Source: Planctomycetota bacterium
GTDB taxonomy: Bacteria; Planctomycetota; Phycisphaerae; Phycisphaerales; UBA5793
Reading direction: 5' to 3'
DNA length: 64,000 nucleotides
Assembly: GCA_013112555.1 (NCBI GenBank)
Contig: JABFGK010000001.1
Span: forward strand, 124,001 to 188,000
Made by a program: the position numbers and the translations under genes. Under the pieces are notes generated by a model. That model was given only the letters and a program-made list of their open reading frames with translations, searched no databases and had not been told where the DNA came from. This document shows positions 9,203 through 17,404 of this stretch, piece after piece (the stretch's first letter is position 1; every line of letters begins with the position of its first letter).

Positions 9203-9775
9203 CTACGAGTGATAGTGGTGATTGTCGTCTTCAACCTGACGATACAGATCGAGATAGAAATCCAGAACGACTTTCCCTTTGACATCACGCTGGCGATTCA
9301 ACTGGAAGCCGAAGCGACGAAAAAGGGCGACGGCGGCAGCACGCTCCACGCGGGTATCCAGAACCACCTTCAGATACCCCTTCTCACGACAGAAGGCCAG
9401 CACGACCTCCATCAGACGAGCACCAACCCCACGCTGGCGATGCTCCGGGTGCACCCGCAGGCGTCGGATCTCAGCAGTATGCTCGTCCGCCTGCTGGATC
9501 CCGACCATGCCGATGATCTGGCTGGCAGGGGTCTCGCATAACTCGGCAACCCAGAAGTGCGACCAGCCCTCATCGTTGAAGTAGGCATCGGCCAGATTGA
9601 GTATGTCTGCTCCCGAGTCATTCTCGCCGATCTGCCCCTCCAGCAGACCGTCCTCATACAGGGACCAGACCTGGGTGTTGTCGCTGACCGGGTCGGCTGT
9701 GCGGACCTCCAACTCGCTCCCATATGTCGGGCGCGAGGAGGACGAGGAAGATGTTGAGCCGGTTGGCTCGCTCAC
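9203..9775 (-). CDS. GNAT family N-acetyltransferase
   Basis: A protein of about 190 residues with a GNAT fold. The acetyl-CoA pyrophosphate loop is RVHPEHRQRGVGARLM (Q/R-x-x-G-x-G/A form), preceded by the strand AEIRRL and followed by the conserved VLDTR and ALFRRFGF blocks. The start chosen is GTG 9775, with AAGGAA 8 bases upstream. The serine run right after the start (TSSSSSS) suggests a flexible N-terminus. It is the last gene of a leftward series behind the phosphoesterase. The acceptor substrate cannot be inferred. Confidence 0.85.
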   Translation of the reverse strand: MSEPTGSTSSSSSSRPTYGSELEVRTADPVSDNTQVWSLYEDGLLEGQIGENDSGADILNLADAYFNDEGWSHFWVAELCETPASQIIGMVGIQQADEHTAEIRRLRVHPEHRQRGVGARLMEVVLAFCREKGYLKVVLDTRVERAAAVALFRRFGFQLNRQRDVKGKVVLDFYLDLYRQVEDDNHHYHS

Positions 9776-9936
9776 GGGCGTCTGTTCCTTCCAGGCCGAC
9801 TTGGCGGCAGAATCTCCACAATGGCTGTTCAATGACGATCCGCTGCAGCCTGCAGTCACGGCCCGTCACTGAGCACCAGCTGTCTCAATCCCCTCAGAAA
9901 TCAAACGACTGGTGGTCTCCATCCTGGCCCATTCAT

Positions 9937-10470
9937 TCAGGCCGATGGAACCTCCAGAAACTCGAGAACGTCCCGAGCCGGGTGAAGAGTGGCCACGGTG
10001 TACCTCCGGGCATTATACAGCGCCCCGGGGTTGATTACGCGCGTCGAGCCTTTTCTCTCATCACGAATCTCGTGCGTATGCCCGTGGCAGAAGTAATCCA
10101 CCTGCTTTGCCACCGAAGATCGTTCATGGGACGGCCGATCCCCATGGGCAAACGCAATGGTCGCCTCACCCACCGAAATCCGGCCGCACGGGTGCTGCGC
10201 ATGCACGCCCAGCAACTCAGCGTACCGGGCCAGATGCTGCCAGTTCCAGTCACAGTTGCCAAACACAACGTGTGCCTTCAACCCGGCCAGCGTGTCCAAG
10301 ACACGCTCGTCGCATATATCTCCTGTGTGGATAAAGACTTGTGCGCCGGCCTGTGTCAAAACGTCAATGGCGTTGCGAGTCATGTCAAACTGACCGTGGC
10401 TATCTGACAGAATCCCGATACAGGTGTCGGCTGGGTACTGATGGCCATTGTCATGAGGCGTATCCGACAT
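9937..10470 (-). CDS. Metallophosphoesterase, YfcE/MJ0936-like
   Basis: A predicted phosphodiesterase of about 177 residues. The calcineurin-like motifs appear in order: SDSHG (DxH), HTGDICD (GDxxD), FGNCDW (GN[CH]D), AHGDRP and HGHTHE (GHTH). Their order and spacing match the YfcE group, which hydrolyses small phosphodiesters using two metal ions. The start is ATG 10470, with a GGAG-type site somewhat far upstream. An upstream extension to 10539 is open but unlike the family. It lies between the DUF1570-like lipoprotein and the acetyltransferase genes, all leftward with gaps of 110-160 bases. Confidence 0.9.
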   Translation of the reverse strand: MSDTPHDNGHQYPADTCIGILSDSHGQFDMTRNAIDVLTQAGAQVFIHTGDICDERVLDTLAGLKAHVVFGNCDWNWQHLARYAELLGVHAQHPCGRISVGEATIAFAHGDRPSHERSSVAKQVDYFCHGHTHEIRDERKGSTRVINPGALYNARRYTVATLHPARDVLEFLEVPSA

Positions 10471-10580
10471 GTCTCGATCCACGCTCCTTTTTGCACAAAT
10501 CGCGCTCGACCCGGTCGGCCGGTCGGTCGGCCCTTCCATCCGGGACCGCGCGGGGCGTGCATGAGTGATGATACCGGCAA

Positions 10581-11726
10581 TCAGTCCGGCGTGCGACCCG
10601 ATGCAGACGATGGGCGGCGCCCCTGCATCATACGACGCCAGGCACCTCGACCGCTCATCTGAGAGATAAAACGCCGGTACTCGGTGTCGGCGTCCTCCAG
10701 ATCCGTGTTGAAATAGGCCCGAAAAATGTCAATTCCAGCGATCCCGGTTCGCGGGACCGCCTCGGAACCCAATGCTGTGTGCTGCCCTGTTGCGTCGGCA
10801 TCAAGCCTGCTCGGCGACAGGCGTTTGCTGATCGATTGATCGAGTGTCCCGTTACAGGCGTCACTCAGCAGGTCAGCAAACGACCGCCGGTATTTGCCGT
10901 CATCCCATTCCTGCAGGTAATGGATCAAAAGCCAAACCTGGGCGTAGTAGTTCAGCACGCCGGCATCTTTGGACGACAGCAGATCCTCCGGGTCCGTCTG
11001 CAGCAGGACGTCAAGCGGCAGCAGGAGCCCGTCACGCCGGGCACGGTGAATCTGGAAAAACCGCTCAGGATTGGACCACGGCGCAAAACTGAACTGGCCG
11101 CGCCGAACCCGGTGCCCTTCCATGTACGTCGCGACACCCTCCTCCACCCAGTCCGGCAGCGAATCACGAAAGACAGTCTGCGAAAACTGATGCCAGCCCT
11201 CGTGGGCTGCGATCTTGTACGTGTCTGAGCCGCTCAACTCGTAAAAGACGCCGATCCCGTTGACGGCAAATCCCCCCCGGCTGATGTTCAGATACGGGCC
11301 GGCCTGCGAACCCATGACGCGTCGTGTGAAGTCTTCCCACTGCCCGCGCTGCTCGAACAGATACGACTCCATCGGCCGGATCGGTGCCGGCAACAAGCCG
11401 AACTCAGATCGGTAGTGGTTCAACGACTGCTCGATGAACAGCGGCATGAGCTCAATCAGATCCTCATCCCGTGAGGTCGTGAACAGGCGATAGTGTGGCG
11501 TTGAGAGCACGAATCCCGGGGCGCCGTGATAAGCCCACGGTGCCGCAGCGGCCGGTCCCGTGTACGCAATAATCTCCTCGTAACTGACTTCCCCGACGCG
11601 ACCCGGCTGTGCCTGCTTCACACCGTCTGAACCGGCGCATCCCCCCCCGAGACAGGCACACACCAGCCCGAGTAACAGTGGCCGGATGGTATTCAACAAT
11701 GCAGAGAGTGACGTCATGCGCTTCAT
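10581..11726 (-). CDS. DUF1570-like lipoprotein, putative gluzincin peptidase
   Basis: A predicted lipoprotein of 381 residues: a basic start, a hydrophobic stretch and the lipobox LGGGC (Cys at about 30). The motif AHEGWHQF at about residues 172-179 gives HExxH, and WVEEGVATYMEG about 20 residues later supplies the third zinc ligand, as in DUF1570 proteins, which are frequent in Planctomycetota. This suggests a periplasmic zinc peptidase; the substrate is unknown. The C-terminal 70 residues are polar and probably disordered. The divergent ankyrin genes start 110 bases away. Confidence 0.8.
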   Translation of the reverse strand: MKRMTSLSALLNTIRPLLLGLVCACLGGGCAGSDGVKQAQPGRVGEVSYEEIIAYTGPAAAAPWAYHGAPGFVLSTPHYRLFTTSRDEDLIELMPLFIEQSLNHYRSEFGLLPAPIRPMESYLFEQRGQWEDFTRRVMGSQAGPYLNISRGGFAVNGIGVFYELSGSDTYKIAAHEGWHQFSQTVFRDSLPDWVEEGVATYMEGHRVRRGQFSFAPWSNPERFFQIHRARRDGLLLPLDVLLQTDPEDLLSSKDAGVLNYYAQVWLLIHYLQEWDDGKYRRSFADLLSDACNGTLDQSISKRLSPSRLDADATGQHTALGSEAVPRTGIAGIDIFRAYFNTDLEDADTEYRRFISQMSGRGAWRRMMQGRRPSSASGRTPD

Positions 11727-11839
11727 CTACCCTATCGTAGCCCGTGCGTGCAAACCCCGGGCGGAATCATGTACCGCTGTGATTGCCCGTCAGATGCTCT
11801 CGAAATAGACTCTGACGTGATTTGACCATCGGAAGTTCA

Positions 11840-12388
11840 ATGATGAAACGTCGCACACTGAAAAAAGCGGTTATTCTGCCGCTCGGTCTGATTGTAATCC
11901 TGGCTGTCTGGCAGGTGCAGCGAATGAAGTCCGCGCAGACGCCGCAGCAGGGGGCCCAGTCGGCCACGGTCCCCGCAGTTGTTGCGGTCAACGAATGGGA
12001 GGCCGTACAACTCGGCAAGACCGAGGCACTGCGCTATCTGCTGGAGGATGGCGGCGTCAACGTGAATGCGACGAACGACCTCGGCTCGACGCTCCTGCTT
12101 GAAGCGTCAGCACTCGCGCCTGCTGAGATGGTGGAGATGCTCGTTGATCACGGTGCCGACTTGGAAGCCCAGTTCCCGACCAACGGGTGCACGCCGCTGC
12201 ACTGGGCGGTCATGTCAGGCAGGACGGTGGTCGTCAGGACGCTTCTGGCGCACGGGGCTGACCCGCTGGCCACCGATCACGAGGGATTGAATCCACTGCA
12301 GTACTTGAGTGTGATCCCTGAACTGGACAGCCCGGCGATCAGAAAGTTGCTGGAGGAGGCACAACGGAATCACCAGGGTGATCATTAG
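11840..12388 (+). CDS. Membrane-anchored ankyrin repeat protein
   Basis: A protein of 182 residues: a basic N-terminus and one transmembrane helix (about residues 9-27, AVILPLGLIVILAVW), a Gln/Ala linker, then three to four ankyrin repeats (VNVNATNDLGSTLLLEA; DLEAQFPTNGCTPLHWAV; DPLATDHEGLNPLQYL). The start is the double ATG at 11840/11843 with GGAAG upstream. The topology suggests repeats on the outer face of the cytoplasmic membrane. It shares its layout with the next gene, so the pair looks like a tandem duplication. No partner can be named. Confidence 0.85.
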   Translation: MMKRRTLKKAVILPLGLIVILAVWQVQRMKSAQTPQQGAQSATVPAVVAVNEWEAVQLGKTEALRYLLEDGGVNVNATNDLGSTLLLEASALAPAEMVEMLVDHGADLEAQFPTNGCTPLHWAVMSGRTVVVRTLLAHGADPLATDHEGLNPLQYLSVIPELDSPAIRKLLEEAQRNHQGDH

Positions 12389-12434
12389 AACTCAGTGTGA
12401 CGCATCACTCATAGTCTGAGATAAGGTGTCTCTT

Positions 12435-12969
12435 ATGCGCTCCGGCCTGAAACTTGTTTTGATCATCGTCTCGCTCGGGATCGTGGCGGTGATGTACTGG
12501 TATGCGCAGAACAGCATGCCGGGCGCATCGTCGTCATCTTCATCGCTCGGATCAGCCACCGACCAGGTGCCGGCCGTACTCGCCCTGACCCCGTGGGAGG
12601 CATGCCGGATCGGGCGGGCCGATGCGTTGAAGTATTACCTCGAAAACGGTCAGGACCCGAACGAAGCCGATGAACGAGGTACCCTGATGCTCGAGATCGG
12701 TATCGACCGACATCATCCCGCAATTGTACAACTGCTGCTGGAAGCGGGCGTCGATCCGAATCGGAGTTACAGTGCAGGCAACAACACGCCGCTTCACATG
12801 GCAGCACTGGCCGGCAATATTGAAGTCGTGCGCGTGTTGCTGGCCGGCGGGGCTGACCCGCTGGCAGAAAACGATGAGACGTGGCGGCCTCGAAACATGG
12901 CAGCTCCCGGTCGGGCAGTTGGAAATCGCTCAGCTCCTCGCCGAAGCCGAGCGCGAAGCAGGGGGATAG
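12435..12969 (+). CDS. Membrane-anchored ankyrin repeat protein, frameshifted
   Basis: Paralogue of the preceding gene: an N-terminal transmembrane helix (LKLVLIIVSLGIVAVMYW), a serine linker and ankyrin repeats (DPNEADERGTLML; DPNRSYSAGNNTPLHMAA; DPLAENDE). At about 12879-12886 the frame changes: the last 27 residues (GLETWQLPVGQLEIAQLLAEA and following) are encoded in the +1 frame and stop at 12969. Removing one base restores a 177-residue protein, almost the length of its neighbour. Read without correction, the frame runs on through the gap into the next gene. The start is ATG 12435, with AAGG 8 bases upstream. The cause is either sequence error or a recent mutation. Confidence 0.75.
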
Positions 12970-13106
12970 GAGCGCCGCTATACTGGACGACCGCTCGTGT
13001 CGGCACTCACCCCGGCCATGAGCCGATCTGCGTATTCTCGATACCGCCTGCACGGACAGTTGTGCGCCTTGAGTCCTGGCGTGCCGTGAGCCGAGGAGAC
13101 TGCACT

Positions 13107-14186
13107 ATGGATTGGGCCGACACCCTGATTTCTGCCATGTGGTCTATCTTGCGAAGCGCTCCGATGTGGCTGGTTGCGATCGTCGGGCTGATCATGGCTG
13201 TGCGCCATCAACGGCAGTACCCTCGTGCCGCAGGCTACGTCCTAATTGCGTGTATTGTGTTGCTCGTTCTTCATGTACTCTGGTTCCCACTGGCCTGGAG
13301 TGCGTTGAGCGCCTTTGCGAACTGGAAGAATTTGGAGTACGGGGCATGGAACGTACTCTGGACAATCCTGATCGTATTCGATAACTGTTTGCTTGGCGGG
13401 GTCTGGCTGGTCTTGCTCTTTGCCGTCTTCATGAATCGACACCCGGCACAGGCCGGCGATGAGTACGCCGGCCCGACGATGACGCCGGCTCAGCGCCCGG
13501 GAACATGGGCCGAAGACCCATTGGCAGCGCTGCCACAGATCCGACCCCTCTCAGGCGGCTCATGGGCGATCACCTACGCGCTCCTGTCGGTCGGCAGTGG
13601 CATCCTCATGGGCACCGGCCTGGTCGTCATGGCAATGAATGAGTTTGAAGATGAGGGACTTGCCATCGGGCTGGCCGTCTGTGGACTTGGCTTTTTCGTC
13701 ATGATTGGTACGATGGTTCTCGTCTTCCGATTCATCTATAGAATCTGGGCTGCCATCCGAGGTGAGTGTGCCAGAACAACCCCGGCCCGGGCCGTCGGAT
13801 TCTCATTGATTCCCCTGTTCAACTTCTACTGGACCTTTCACGTGTTCGTCGGCTGGACGACCGATTGCAGACGCTTCATGGATCACTACGGAGTACCCGG
13901 GCCTCGAATCGCACCCGGGCTCGCCATCTGGATGTGTATCCTCGGCCTGATCAGCATTCTGCCGATCCCGATTGTCCAGCCGCTGATCGGGCTGGCCGTC
14001 CTCATTCTGGTCATCATGTACATGGTACAGGCCGGTCATGCCGTGACGGCCATTGCCAATGAACAGCAGATGCGGCTGATTCTGTCTGAGCGCAGCGGAC
14101 AAACTGCTCGTGGCGAAACGGCTCCCGCAACGGACTCCGGCAGGGCAGATGACCAACCGTGGAGCGGTGCCGATCACAATGGATGA
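13107..14186 (+). CDS. Polytopic membrane protein of unknown function
   Basis: A membrane protein of 359 residues with about eight hydrophobic segments. The start is ATG 13107 with GGAG 9 bases upstream. It must be separated from the ankyrin frame that runs into it because of the upstream frameshift. The second half contains the block RIWAAIRGECARTTPARAVGF...IPLFNFYWTFHVF, a motif seen in planctomycete membrane proteins in which a proline-rich turn precedes an NFYW segment. The C-terminus is polar. No enzymatic residues stand out. Confidence 0.75.
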   Translation: MDWADTLISAMWSILRSAPMWLVAIVGLIMAVRHQRQYPRAAGYVLIACIVLLVLHVLWFPLAWSALSAFANWKNLEYGAWNVLWTILIVFDNCLLGGVWLVLLFAVFMNRHPAQAGDEYAGPTMTPAQRPGTWAEDPLAALPQIRPLSGGSWAITYALLSVGSGILMGTGLVVMAMNEFEDEGLAIGLAVCGLGFFVMIGTMVLVFRFIYRIWAAIRGECARTTPARAVGFSLIPLFNFYWTFHVFVGWTTDCRRFMDHYGVPGPRIAPGLAIWMCILGLISILPIPIVQPLIGLAVLILVIMYMVQAGHAVTAIANEQQMRLILSERSGQTARGETAPATDSGRADDQPWSGADHNG

Positions 14187-14203
14187 AGCGTGAGACCTGA
14201 ACG

Positions 14204-15427
14204 CTAGTGCCAGTCCTTCTCCCAGGTATGCCCGCCCTGAGTCAACTCCTTCGGCGCATCCGGGTCGAGTGCCCACTTAATACGCGCGACCCCCTGAATC
14301 ACATCATCAGCCGAGCCGCAGTAGGACAGCCGGAGATAGCCCTCCAGCCCGAAGTCCAGACCGGGTACCGTCACCACCTGGACCTTCTCAATCAACCATT
14401 CAGCCAGCCGCGTCGAATCCGCATCATGCGTGCTGAAGTCAACAAAGCAGTAAAACGTGCCGTCCGGTTTCGTTACGCTGATCCCCGGAATCCCGGCCAA
14501 CTGCTCAAGCAGGACATTCCGATTCTGCTCCAGGTCGGCACGGAGTTGATCAACACTCGATTGGTCGCCGTTGAGCGCCCCCACGGCTGCGACCTGCCCG
14601 ACAATGGACGGGCCGCTCGTCTGATGACCCTGCAACGTGGCCATCACGGTAATCAACGGCCTGGCTGCAACCGCCCACCCGATTCGATAACCGGTCATCG
14701 CATACTGCTTCGACACCCCGTTGACCACAATCAGACGCGATGAATCGTTTTCCGGCCCGCTTGATGCAAAGTCATAGCAGTTCGGTGCCTTCTTCCCGTC
14801 AAAGACGAGTCGATGGTAAATGTCGTCCATGATCAGATACAGATCGTGCTGTTCACAATACCGCACGACATCGGCAATAAACTGCTCGCCGTACATGGCA
14901 CCGGACGGATTGTTCGGGCTGTTGATGATGACGGCCCGTGTGCGCGGGCCGGCAGCGCGCTCGATGTCACTCAGGCACGGGTACACCGAGCCGTCGGCCG
15001 GCACAAACGGCTTAGGCTCACCCCCGAGCATGGAGATGATCTCGGGATAACTCACCCAGTACGGCGATGGCATGAGAACCTCGTCGCCCGGCTCCAGGAA
15101 GGCTTGCAGCGCGCTGTACAGGGCTTGCTTGGCCCCACCGGAGGCGAGAATGTGCTCCGGCTTCACCGCCCGTTGATAATACTCGGCGGTATAGCGCGCT
15201 ATCGCTTCCTTGAGCGGGGCAATCCCATCGGCCGGTGCGTAACGCACCTCTCCCGATTCGACGAGTTTGGTCACTTCGGCCGCAGCGGAGGCCGGCGCTT
15301 TGGACTTCGGCTCGCCCCCCCCGAGATGAATCACTGGTGCGCCGCTTCGGCGCAACTCGCCGGCCTTGGCGTTGAGTTTGAGCGTGACGGATTCCCGGAT
15401 GCTGCTGGCCATCTTGCTGATACACAT
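14204..15427 (-). CDS. Class I/II pyridoxal-phosphate aminotransferase
   Basis: A fold-type I aminotransferase of 407 residues, closest in motif pattern to aspartate/prephenate-type enzymes (AspC/AAT I-gamma). Visible features are HLGGGEPK near the N-terminus, the GGAKQALY cofactor loop, INSPNNPSG, the DDIYHRL aspartate-tyrosine pair, NGVSKQYAMTGYRIGW with the Schiff-base lysine, and the C-terminal LRLSYC arginine that binds the substrate carboxylate. The start chosen is ATG 15427, with AGGAG about 10 bases upstream. It is divergent from the glycosyltransferase. Substrate choice cannot be fixed from sequence alone. Confidence 0.9.
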   Translation of the reverse strand: MCISKMASSIRESVTLKLNAKAGELRRSGAPVIHLGGGEPKSKAPASAAAEVTKLVESGEVRYAPADGIAPLKEAIARYTAEYYQRAVKPEHILASGGAKQALYSALQAFLEPGDEVLMPSPYWVSYPEIISMLGGEPKPFVPADGSVYPCLSDIERAAGPRTRAVIINSPNNPSGAMYGEQFIADVVRYCEQHDLYLIMDDIYHRLVFDGKKAPNCYDFASSGPENDSSRLIVVNGVSKQYAMTGYRIGWAVAARPLITVMATLQGHQTSGPSIVGQVAAVGALNGDQSSVDQLRADLEQNRNVLLEQLAGIPGISVTKPDGTFYCFVDFSTHDADSTRLAEWLIEKVQVVTVPGLDFGLEGYLRLSYCGSADDVIQGVARIKWALDPDAPKELTQGGHTWEKDWH

Positions 15428-15731
15428 CCTGCGGCTTCTCCTGGGCAGGGTGGGGCTGGTCATGCCGAACCATCAATCGGTCCGTGAAGCCTACAGGTTA
15501 CGCAGCGGCATCGAGACAGGCAGGTGGGGCGATTCGAGTATTTGCAGCAAATCAGCCGGGATGCGATACCAGATGCGGGCGCTCAGCCCTGACAGACCCC
15601 CTCACCGGTCCGGGGTCTATGATGTCAAGAAGGCCGAATCCGGTGCTCGATCGCGCAGCCAGCCAGGTGCTTCCCCAGGCCCCGGCCGGCGCGCCATCGG
15701 CACTGTCATCATCCTTGCAACGGTACGTCAG

Positions 15732-16838
15732 ATGCATGCAGCCCTTTTCATTGATCCGGAGCGGCTGAAACGAGAACGCGACTGGTTCAATCGCACAGTC
15801 GTCGGCCTTGTCTCGGCCGGGGTGCAGATCACACGAATCCTCCCCGAAAACGAACCGGATGATGAACGCGTCTCATTGGCGCCGGCCATCTGGTACGAGG
15901 ACTCCGGCGTCCCCTGGACTGCCCGCCAACGGCATGCCGATCTGGCCGGCGAACTCAGTGACACGAAAGCCCCGGATGTCATCCATGCCATGGGGCGCGG
16001 CATCTGGGCCGATGCACTCGACCTCGCTCAGCGAATCGAACGCCCGGTCGTTATCGACGTCTGGACTGCTGATGAGTGCAGCGATGCAGTCCGGTTTGCG
16101 CGCAAGCCGGAAGTGGGGGGGGTACTCGCAGCAGGCGATCGCGTTGCTGCCGCCCTGCAAGAACTCGGGATCAGCCGGGAGTTGATCCAGGTCGTGCCGA
16201 TCGGGGTCTATGTCAAGGAGCCCGGTGAAACTCGCAAAAGCCATCCCTCTGCCGATGGGAAACCTGCAGATGCGATGCGCGGGATTGTCGGGATCATCGC
16301 TGCATCCGGCGCGCGCTTCGATGCCATTGCCCCATTGCTCAATGCCTTTGCTGCCATCAGTCAGCGCTTCCCGAACTTCATGCTCTTTGGTGACTTCCGT
16401 GAACGGGACGGCGACAAGGTCTGGCGTCACCTGAAGAGTCTGGACCTGTTGGACCATCTCAGCCTCATCCCCTGTGTCCAGGAGCACCGTGAACTCGTCC
16501 TGCAAAGCGACCTGCTCCTGTTGCCGGCCCCGCTCAACGCCAACAGCAGTTTCCTGTTGCAGGCGATGGCCGCCCCCCTGACCACCCTGGCCGTGCGCGA
16601 CCCGTATGTCGATATTCTGCAGCAGAACCCGTGCGCCTTGTTGCTCGATGAGACGGCCGATGAATCAGACTGGCAGGCTGCCCTCGAATCGGTGCTGTGT
16701 GATGTGAGCCAAGCCGCCGTCTTCTGCAATGAGGCCAGGGCCTGGATCAGCAAACGGAACGGGGTGAGCCGACAGGTGGAAATCCTGGCTGACACCTACG
16801 ATCGAATCATCACGGGCGGGGCCCATTCGATCACATGA
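15732..16838 (+). CDS. Glycosyltransferase-like protein (group 1 / GT4-type fold)
   Basis: A predicted GT-B fold protein of about 368 residues. The C-terminal half resembles GT4 transferases: VVPIGVYV, a segment of the GIVGIIAAS type, LRERDGDKVW-like helices, and LLLPAPLNANSSFLLQAMAA in place of the usual E-x7-E donor-binding stretch. The glutamates of that stretch are not obvious, so activity is uncertain. The N-terminus is also open further upstream to 15366, but the similarity and composition begin at MHAALFIDPE, so ATG 15732 is preferred; no ribosome site supports it. It stands alone and is divergent from the aminotransferase. Confidence 0.7.
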   Translation: MHAALFIDPERLKRERDWFNRTVVGLVSAGVQITRILPENEPDDERVSLAPAIWYEDSGVPWTARQRHADLAGELSDTKAPDVIHAMGRGIWADALDLAQRIERPVVIDVWTADECSDAVRFARKPEVGGVLAAGDRVAAALQELGISRELIQVVPIGVYVKEPGETRKSHPSADGKPADAMRGIVGIIAASGARFDAIAPLLNAFAAISQRFPNFMLFGDFRERDGDKVWRHLKSLDLLDHLSLIPCVQEHRELVLQSDLLLLPAPLNANSSFLLQAMAAPLTTLAVRDPYVDILQQNPCALLLDETADESDWQAALESVLCDVSQAAVFCNEARAWISKRNGVSRQVEILADTYDRIITGGAHSIT

Positions 16839-17036
16839 TGGCACAATCAACTGCCGAATAAACCAGTCTCATCGACCGTTTTTGGGCTCAGGAAATCTGA
16901 AAAAAACAGAGTTTTTCGTGTTAGCGTAACTGGTTGTTTTCTAGAGACTTACCGTTAATATGGTCCGATTACGTCAGAATTCGTTCATGTGAACCGGATA
17001 TTCATGCCGACAATTCTAGCGATCATCTTTCTCCCC
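16839..17036. other. AT-rich intergenic region with possible promoter
   Basis: About 200 bases, more AT-rich than the surroundings. A possible forward promoter is TTGTTT (about 16932), a 16-base spacer and TAATAT (about 16955). It would drive a transcript of roughly 110 bases ending at the terminator at 17037-17071. No good reading frame lies within, so a small RNA is possible. Confidence 0.3.
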
Positions 17037-17071
17037 TCCGCCCCGTTGCTACGCCGTAGCGGCGGGGTTTT
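17037..17071 (+). terminator. Strong rho-independent terminator
   Basis: CCCCGTTGCTAC pairs along 12 positions (two G-T) with GTAGCGGCGGGG, followed by six T residues. It is 200 bases past the glycosyltransferase stop and may end that transcript or an independent small RNA. Confidence 0.85.
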
Positions 17072-17079
17072 TTCCAGCC

Positions 17080-17330
17080 CAGGCAGTAGGAATTCATTCC
17101 TACTGCATCAGCGGCCCGATCCCTCACGGTCGCGCTTGTCGGAGGGTAGGGGCACATTGCATGTGCCCCGTTGTGGGTACAGATCCTTTGTTACGCATCG
17201 TCCGCCCTCCGGGCGGTTTGTGCCCATGATGCGTGCCTGTTCCGGCGGCTGAAGCCGCCGGCTACGTTCGCGCGCCCTGAAGGGCGAGGGGGTGGAAGTG
17301 CCCGATCCCTAACGGTCGCGGCTTGTATGA
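17080..17330. repeat. Cluster of short palindromes with a flanking direct repeat
   Basis: Successive hairpins: GCAGTAGGAAT/ATTCCTACTGC (about 17083-17106), GGGGCACAT/ATGTGCCCC (about 17151-17171), CCGCCC/GGGCGG (about 17203-17216), CCGGCGGCT/AGCCGCCGG (about 17243-17263) and GCCCT/AGGGC (about 17274-17286). They are flanked by two copies of a 25-base direct repeat, CCCGATCCCTcACGGTCGCG and its variant, at about 17114 and 17306. Nothing coding was seen. It looks like a REP/BIME-style mosaic between convergent genes. Confidence 0.7.
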
Positions 17331-17404
17331 TTCGAGTCTGTGGCCCGATGATGGACGGGCGAGACGCTCCACCCACACCTCCCCCCCCGTCGGCACGACC
17401 TCTC

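Noticed and set aside
16989..17252. 87-residue plus-strand frame
   Set aside because: It reads through the terminator at 17037-17071 and the palindrome cluster.
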